Positions 59,221 to 64,000 of a stretch of DNA of 64,000 nt are shown here, in pieces. The notes below the pieces were generated by a model. It saw only the letters and a program-made list of their open reading frames with translations, was not told the DNA's origin and searched no databases. Both the position numbers and the translations under genes were made by a program. Every line of letters starts with the position of its first letter. The first letter of the stretch is position 1. This stretch comes from an uncultured Bacteroidales bacterium (GTDB lineage Bacteria; Bacteroidota; Bacteroidia; Bacteroidales; Bacteroidaceae): the NCBI GenBank assembly GCA_902768125.1, contig CACXKA010000004.1, positions 124,001 to 188,000 of the forward strand, read 5' to 3'.

Positions 59221-61530
59221 TGGTGACACATAGACGGAAGGACCTATGTAGGTGTTGCGAGGAATATCCTCCTTCGCCTCAGGATACTTCGCATGATACT
59301 GTGGGAAATTCTTGTCAGCCAGCACCTTGTCGATGAAGTAACCAAAAATGGGAAGGGCTGTACGACTTCCTTGTCCGAGGGCACTGGTACGGAAGTGGAT
59401 GCAACGATATTCACCACCTACCCAAGCACCTCCCACGAGATTGGGCGAACAACCCACAAACCAAGCATCGGAATGGTTGGAAGAAGTACCCGTCTTGCCT
59501 CCTAACTCTGTGTCGTAGCAATGGATATACTCCCAAAGCGCCTGTGTGGTGCCTCCAGGCTCCTGCATACCAGCACGAAGCAGTCGTTGGAGGTAGAAGG
59601 CAGTCTTGTAGCGCATTGCAGCCTTAGGAGCAGGTTCGTCACGTTCGCAATCATAGACAACCTCTCCATTGCGATCCAGTATCTTGGTGACAAGAATGGG
59701 CTTGCGTTGCTTACCGTCATTCATGGCTGTGCAGTAAGCATCCACCAGTTCCAAAAGATTCACATCGGAAGAACCCAATGCCAAGGAAGGTGTGGCATCG
59801 AGCTTGCTCTGGATACCCATCTTATGGGCAATATCCACTACGTTGTCAATGCCTGTATCTTGTCCCAGTCGAACTGCAATCGTGTTGACCGATTGTGCAA
59901 AGGCTGACTTCAGCGGCATATTCGCTCCAGTGCAGTATCCACCAGAGTTGTGAGGCGTCCAAGTGACGAGACGCTGAGGGTCTTGTGCATCGGGCACTTG
60001 CAAAGAAATAAGTTGGTCACGATAACGTGTGGTGGGGGTGATGTTGTCGTCATTCTCAAAAGCTGAGGCATAGACAAAAAGCTTGAAAGTGGAACCAGGC
60101 TGACGCATCGAGGTCACCTTGTCGTACTTCCAACTGTTGAAATCGACATCGCCCACCCAAGCACGCACATAGCTCGTCTGGGGCTCCATCGCCACAAAGC
60201 CACAATGCATGAATTTGACCATATAACGGATGGAATCCATCGTGCTCATCTCCTTCTCCACCAAGTGGTCAGGCTTGTTGTAATCAAAGACCTTCACCTT
60301 GTGAGGCAGGTTCATGTAGTAGTTGATGGAATCGGCATTATTGTCAAATTTCTTTGCCAGAATCTTGTAGTAATCGCTTCGGACGGCAATATCCTCGATG
60401 AAGTTGGGAATCTCCTGTCCACGTTCATCACGCCAAGGTGACTGACTGCCCCAATGACTGTTGAAGCGTTGCTGAATCTGGCGCATCTGTTTCTGCACAG
60501 CCTGTTCAGCATATCGCTGGAGACGAGTGTCGAGTGTCGTATAGATTTTGAGTCCATCAGAATACAAATCCATGTTGTTTGCCTGACACCACTCTTCCAG
60601 ATAATCCTTGATGGCTTCGCGGAAATAGAGCGCACCCCCATCGTAAGACTTCTCAACGGTATAGTTCAGGTTGATGGGTATCTGTGTCAGGGAATCCAAT
60701 TCGCGACGGGTCAACATATTGTGGGTGTACATATTGTTGAGCACCACATTTCGACGTTCAAGGCTGTTTTTGGGGTTGACCTTGGGGTTGTAGGTGGTGG
60801 TGGCTTTCAGGAGCCCTACGAGGACGGCAGCCTGCTCAGCGGTCAAGTTCTGAGGCGTAGTCTTGAAATAAGTCTTGGCAGCCGTCTTGATGCCAAAGGA
60901 ATTACTGCCAAAATCGACGGTATTGAGATAGAGCGTGAGGATGTCCTTCTTGCTATACATGTTCTCAATCTTGATGGCTGTGATCCATTCCTTCGACTTC
61001 ATCACCAAGATGCCCAATCCTGGCACCTTACCCAACAAGCCCGTAGAGTATTGGGAACGTATCTTGAAGAGATTTTTCACCAACTGCTGGGTGATGGTGC
61101 TGGCACCACGAGGATTTCCCTTCACGACGTCCTTCATTGCAGCAAAGAGTCCTTGGTAGTCAATACCATGATGCTGATAGAAACGCTCGTCCTCTGTGGA
61201 AATCAAGGCATCAATCACATAAGGAGAAATCTCGTCAAACTTCACAGGAGAACGGTTCTCGTTGAAATACTTGCCAATCAACACGCTATCGGCGCTGTAC
61301 ACAAAAGAAGCGTCGTTGGTGACTGGATTCTGTATCACATCCATCGTTGGCGACACACCAAAGAGGCCGAGGAAGTTCACATCCACAGCACCCAAATAAA
61401 GAAAAACAAGAACGAAGAATGAGGCGATGGGAGTCACTGTCTTCTGATACCACTTGCCTCTGTATTGGTTGACATACCAACGCCACACCAATTTCAAATA
61501 TACCCACGATTTATGCAACAAAGACTTCAT
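59185..61530 (-). CDS. mrcA: penicillin-binding protein 1A (bifunctional transglycosylase/transpeptidase)
   Basis: 781 residues. A short cytoplasmic N-terminus and one membrane anchor (about 33-52) precede the GT51 transglycosylase domain ([14 protein letters not shown] with catalytic Glu, [15 protein letters not shown]) and the transpeptidase domain with [13 protein letters not shown] (catalytic Ser, SxxK), SVN in FAQSVNTIA, and [15 protein letters not shown] (KTG box). It builds and crosslinks peptidoglycan. The start overlaps the end of miaA by 20 bases. Confidence 0.96.
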   Translation of the reverse strand: MKSLLHKSWVYLKLVWRWYVNQYRGKWYQKTVTPIASFFVLVFLYLGAVDVNFLGLFGVSPTMDVIQNPVTNDASFVYSADSVLIGKYFNENRSPVKFDEISPYVIDALISTEDERFYQHHGIDYQGLFAAMKDVVKGNPRGASTITQQLVKNLFKIRSQYSTGLLGKVPGLGILVMKSKEWITAIKIENMYSKKDILTLYLNTVDFGSNSFGIKTAAKTYFKTTPQNLTAEQAAVLVGLLKATTTYNPKVNPKNSLERRNVVLNNMYTHNMLTRRELDSLTQIPINLNYTVEKSYDGGALYFREAIKDYLEEWCQANNMDLYSDGLKIYTTLDTRLQRYAEQAVQKQMRQIQQRFNSHWGSQSPWRDERGQEIPNFIEDIAVRSDYYKILAKKFDNNADSINYYMNLPHKVKVFDYNKPDHLVEKEMSTMDSIRYMVKFMHCGFVAMEPQTSYVRAWVGDVDFNSWKYDKVTSMRQPGSTFKLFVYASAFENDDNITPTTRYRDQLISLQVPDAQDPQRLVTWTPHNSGGYCTGANMPLKSAFAQSVNTIAVRLGQDTGIDNVVDIAHKMGIQSKLDATPSLALGSSDVNLLELVDAYCTAMNDGKQRKPILVTKILDRNGEVVYDCERDEPAPKAAMRYKTAFYLQRLLRAGMQEPGGTTQALWEYIHCYDTELGGKTGTSSNHSDAWFVGCSPNLVGGAWVGGEYRCIHFRTSALGQGSRTALPIFGYFIDKVLADKNFPQYHAKYPEAKEDIPRNTYIGPSVYVSPKKQSAPEEEGN

Positions 61531-62425
61531 CTTCTATCGTTTTTAGCATTTCTTGTGTATTCATCTTGTCGGCATCCAACCAATGGATGTCAGCATCATG
61601 CTTGTACCAAGTCATCTGCTTCTTAGCATACACTCTGGTGTTCTTCTTGATTCGCTCCACCGCCATCGGCAGTTCCCACTCACCATCGAGCACCTTAAAG
61701 AGTTCCTTGTAGCCCACTGTGTTGAGCGAGTTCAAATGTCGCAGAGGGTACACTCTTTTCACCTCTTCCATCAACCCTTCCTGCATCATCTTGTCCACTC
61801 GCGCGTTGATACGGGCAAACAGATGTTCCCGTTCACGCATCAAGCCAAATTTCATCATCCTGAAAGGACGCTCTTTCAATGTATTGGTACGAAAGGACGT
61901 ATAGGTCTTGCCTGTCATGTAGCAGATTTCCAAAGCATGCACCACCCTCTTGTGGTTGCGCTTATCCACCAGTTCATAGTACTGAGGGTCCAGCAATTTC
62001 AGTTCTGCCAGCAGCGGTTCCAATCCTTCCTTCTCATATCGCTCCCGCATCAGGTTGCGTGTCTCCTCATCCACCGTTGGAATATCATCTATTCCTTTCG
62101 TCACAGCATCAATGTACATCATACTACCACCCGAAAGGACAACCGTCTCATGCACCTGAAACAACTCAGAAAGCAAGGCGAGCACATCCTTCTCATACTC
62201 AGCCGCACTGTAATACTCATCCAGCCTCAACGTATGCACAAAATAGTGCTTCACACGTGCCAACTCCTCTGCTGTTGGAGCAGCCGTTCCGATAGAGATG
62301 TCCTGATAGATTTGACGAGAATCAGCGTTAATGATAGGACATTTGAAATGTTCTGCCAGCTGAAGGCTCAATTCCGTCTTGCCTACACCCGTAGGCCCTA
62401 AGAGTACAAGAAGATTTTGGGGCAT
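61511..62425 (-). CDS. miaA: tRNA dimethylallyltransferase
   Basis: Adds dimethylallyl to A37 of tRNAs reading UNN codons. 304 residues with [20 protein letters not shown] (P-loop, about 5-24), [43 protein letters not shown] and [12 protein letters not shown]. Typical Bacteroidetes length. Located between a DUF4783-like gene and the PBP gene, as in many relatives. Confidence 0.96.
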   Translation of the reverse strand: MPQNLLVLLGPTGVGKTELSLQLAEHFKCPIINADSRQIYQDISIGTAAPTAEELARVKHYFVHTLRLDEYYSAAEYEKDVLALLSELFQVHETVVLSGGSMMYIDAVTKGIDDIPTVDEETRNLMRERYEKEGLEPLLAELKLLDPQYYELVDKRNHKRVVHALEICYMTGKTYTSFRTNTLKERPFRMMKFGLMREREHLFARINARVDKMMQEGLMEEVKRVYPLRHLNSLNTVGYKELFKVLDGEWELPMAVERIKKNTRVYAKKQMTWYKHDADIHWLDADKMNTQEMLKTIEDEVFVA

Positions 62426-62439
62426 TTTCGGAAATAATC

Positions 62440-62883
62440 CTATCCTACTGCACCGATGAAACGCAAATCGCCAGAATCTGTGACACGCAGTTGGAGTCTA
62501 ACGGTGTATTTCACGCCATAGTCCATCAGTATCTTGACATCGGCATAGATTTCATCTTTCTCAAGGTCGCAGAAGGTCTTCTTCACCTTGATTGACTTGA
62601 TTCTGTCGAGTTGAGGAGTAATGGCATAATAATCTTTCTTGATGTTTCCTGCCAAGAATTCTGCCACAAACTGCTCTGTGCGACCTTTCAAAAAGTCGTC
62701 ATGCTGTTCTGCCACATAACTGGGGTCGAAGAAGTACAATGTACCTTTCAGGTTGCCCTGCATCAGTTCAGAAATAAAGCCGTTGGCAATGCCCTTGACG
62801 GTGCTTTTTGTGTATTGCTGTGCATTGACACTGACACTCACCATCAGCATCATGACCATAAAAAATATGTTCAGCTTTTTCAT
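62440..62883 (-). CDS. DUF4783-like exported protein
   Basis: 147 residues from the ATG at 62883 (a TTG two codons earlier is possible), with a signal peptide ending near VNAQ. The small alpha+beta body ([44 protein letters not shown]) resembles NTF2-like DUF4783 proteins found before miaA in Bacteroidales. Function unknown. Confidence 0.78.
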   Translation of the reverse strand: MKKLNIFFMVMMLMVSVSVNAQQYTKSTVKGIANGFISELMQGNLKGTLYFFDPSYVAEQHDDFLKGRTEQFVAEFLAGNIKKDYYAITPQLDRIKSIKVKKTFCDLEKDEIYADVKILMDYGVKYTVRLQLRVTDSGDLRFIGAVG

Positions 62884-62931
62884 TTTCAAATCAAGATTAT
62901 CAAGTTAGTTTTTAATGTTTTCATCTTTGTC

Positions 62932-63471
62932 TTAGAACTCGTCGCTGATGTCGAAACCTTCGAGGTCAATCTCACTGCTGTCAATCTCATCACCAAACAA
63001 ATCCTCGTCGTCCATCACAGAAGGAGTCTCAACAATCGGGTTACGAGCAAACATCTCGTCGAAGTCCAATGTCTGAGCTGGAGGTTCACCTTGAGAACGA
63101 GTAATCTTACCCTTCTCTAAGTTCTTGCCCGTCTTAATCTCTGAGAGTTCGATAAAGAAGACACGATCAGCCAAGGGGTCGAAGGTGTAGAGCATGTGTT
63201 GCTTCTCATCCTCCAAGAACTCGCTGAGTTCCGTCTCTGCCATGATATAACTATCTTCATCAGCATCCGTGTCCATCTCCTCCAACGTAATCTCCTGTCC
63301 TTTCTCCCATCCGTTCTCACAAATCGTGAATGAGGTCAACTGATTGTCCTCATAGCCACATGACTCAAGTATCAACTGATGCAGTTCCAAGAACTTCGCA
63401 TCAGCATCAATCTGGATTTCTCGCATGAAGCCATCCACTTCGTCTGAGATGATGATAAATCTGTATATCAT
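62932..63471 (-). CDS. PRiA4_ORF3-like acidic protein
   Basis: 179 residues, cytoplasmic and strongly acidic. The first part (about 1-120; MREIQIDADAKFLELHQLIL, LTSFTICENGWEKG, HMLYTFDPLADRVFFIELSE) matches the plasmid pRiA4b ORF3-like fold. The C-terminal tail is rich in Asp/Glu. Conserved between lpxA and miaA in related genomes; function unknown. Confidence 0.82.
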   Translation of the reverse strand: MIYRFIIISDEVDGFMREIQIDADAKFLELHQLILESCGYEDNQLTSFTICENGWEKGQEITLEEMDTDADEDSYIMAETELSEFLEDEKQHMLYTFDPLADRVFFIELSEIKTGKNLEKGKITRSQGEPPAQTLDFDEMFARNPIVETPSVMDDEDLFGDEIDSSEIDLEGFDISDEF

Positions 63472-63506
63472 TGTCGTTTAGGTTTTAGGTTAAGTGTCAG
63501 AGCTGA

Positions 63507-64000
63507 TTATCGAACGATTCCACGCTTCGAATTAGACACAAACTCAATGATGTATTCAATCTCCTTGCTCATCGGCACTTCTTCACGAATCGCCTCAATC
63601 GCTTTGGCAGCCGTCAGGTTGCACTGGTAAATCAAACGATAAGCATGCGTGATGTTGTCAATCACCTCGCGGCTGAAACCACGACGACGCAAGCCAATGA
63701 TATTGAGTCCTGCAAACGCCACAGGTTCACGACCTGCCATGATGAATGGAGGAATGTCCTGACTGGTGCGTGTACCACCCTGCACCATCACATAACCGCC
63801 GATTCGGCAGAACTGATGCACCAGCACCACAGCTGAGATGATGGCATTGTCATCCACTATGACCTCACCAGCCAATTTGGTGGAATTGCCCATGATGATG
63901 CCACTACCAAACTCGCAGTCGTGAGCGATGTGTGCATTCTCCATGATGAGGTTATTGCTACCCACAATGGTCATACCCTTGCTGGCAGTTCCACGATGGA
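63507..64000 (-). CDS. lpxA: acyl-ACP--UDP-N-acetylglucosamine O-acyltransferase, 3' part
   Basis: First step of lipid A synthesis. The visible frame runs to the right edge (HRGTASKGMTIVGSNN), so the N-terminus is outside. Hexapeptide-repeat beta-helix strands (IMENAHIAHDCEFGSGIIMG, NAIISAVVLVHQFCRIGG) include the catalytic-type His in AHIAHDC. The end has the helical LpxA C-terminus: GLNIIGLRRRGFSREVIDNI and YRLIYQCNLT. Confidence 0.95.
   Translation of the reverse strand, partial: HRGTASKGMTIVGSNNLIMENAHIAHDCEFGSGIIMGNSTKLAGEVIVDDNAIISAVVLVHQFCRIGGYVMVQGGTRTSQDIPPFIMAGREPVAFAGLNIIGLRRRGFSREVIDNITHAYRLIYQCNLTAAKAIEAIREEVPMSKEIEYIIEFVSNSKRGIVR

Overview
The window looks like chromosome of a Bacteroidales bacterium, most likely Prevotella or a close relative. 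The evidence is the Bacteroidetes-type -7 promoter element (TAnnTTTG, often TACCTTTG or TAACTTTG) before many genes, a C10 (streptopain-like) protease carrying leucine-rich repeats, GH97, GH36 and GH127 glycosidases, DUF4252 and DUF4419 proteins, and an lpxA/miaA/PBP1 neighbourhood. This is inferred from gene content; no species marker is present.

Layout. 1-7.8 kb: end of an unknown gene, aroB, a GH97 glycosidase, a DHH phosphoesterase, a coiled-coil membrane protein, rpe and a ComEC-like channel. 7.8-12.3 kb: a leftward ECF sigma-factor operon with DUF4252 proteins, then a DUF4419 protein. 12.3-13.5 kb: no convincing gene, but a dense mosaic of repeats and palindromes. 13.5-22.6 kb: GH36 alpha-galactosidase, two paralogous lipoproteins, a radical-SAM/lipoprotein pair, two sugar-nucleotide transferases and ilvE. 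22.7-37.6 kb: PIF1-like helicase, a glycine-rich surface protein, nadC, cstA, a GHL10-type glycosidase, an ATP-grasp-like protein, GH127 and an OmpA-like protein. 37.7-41 kb: tRNA-Arg(CCG), an XRE regulator with a long AT-rich upstream region full of TGTAAA motifs, and holA.

41-47.3 kb is the accessory segment: a WYL regulator, a small membrane protein, a macro-like/YopX-like protein, a GIY-YIG nuclease, a PD-(D/E)XK nuclease, the first codons of a lost ADP-ribosylglycohydrolase, and a HUH transposase of the REP-associated (RAYT) type with an extra C-terminal domain. 47.4-53 kb encodes a C10 protease and a large secreted partner. 53-64 kb is mostly core: phoH, purC, ubiE, aroE, three exported proteins (one YARHG), PBP1A, miaA, a DUF4783-like protein, a PRiA4-like protein and the 3' part of lpxA.

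The most unusual signal is a repeat system spread over the whole window. It consists of arrays of 7-bp units (mostly N4AAC, or GTTN4 on the other strand) and 8-bp units (TGGTACGC or TGTAACGC types). They lie between genes, in inverted pairs around perfect AT palindromes, and inside at least four coding regions without breaking the frame (ATP-grasp-like gene, aroE, a putative anti-sigma gene, a GHL10 gene); a GC-rich hairpin insert of another type sits in ubiE. Identical 46-bp and 56-bp modules recur at distant sites. The only transposase in the window is the RAYT-like HUH protein, which has such arrays just downstream. A RAYT/REP-like system in a Bacteroidetes is therefore the main hypothesis; the link between protein and repeats is inference.
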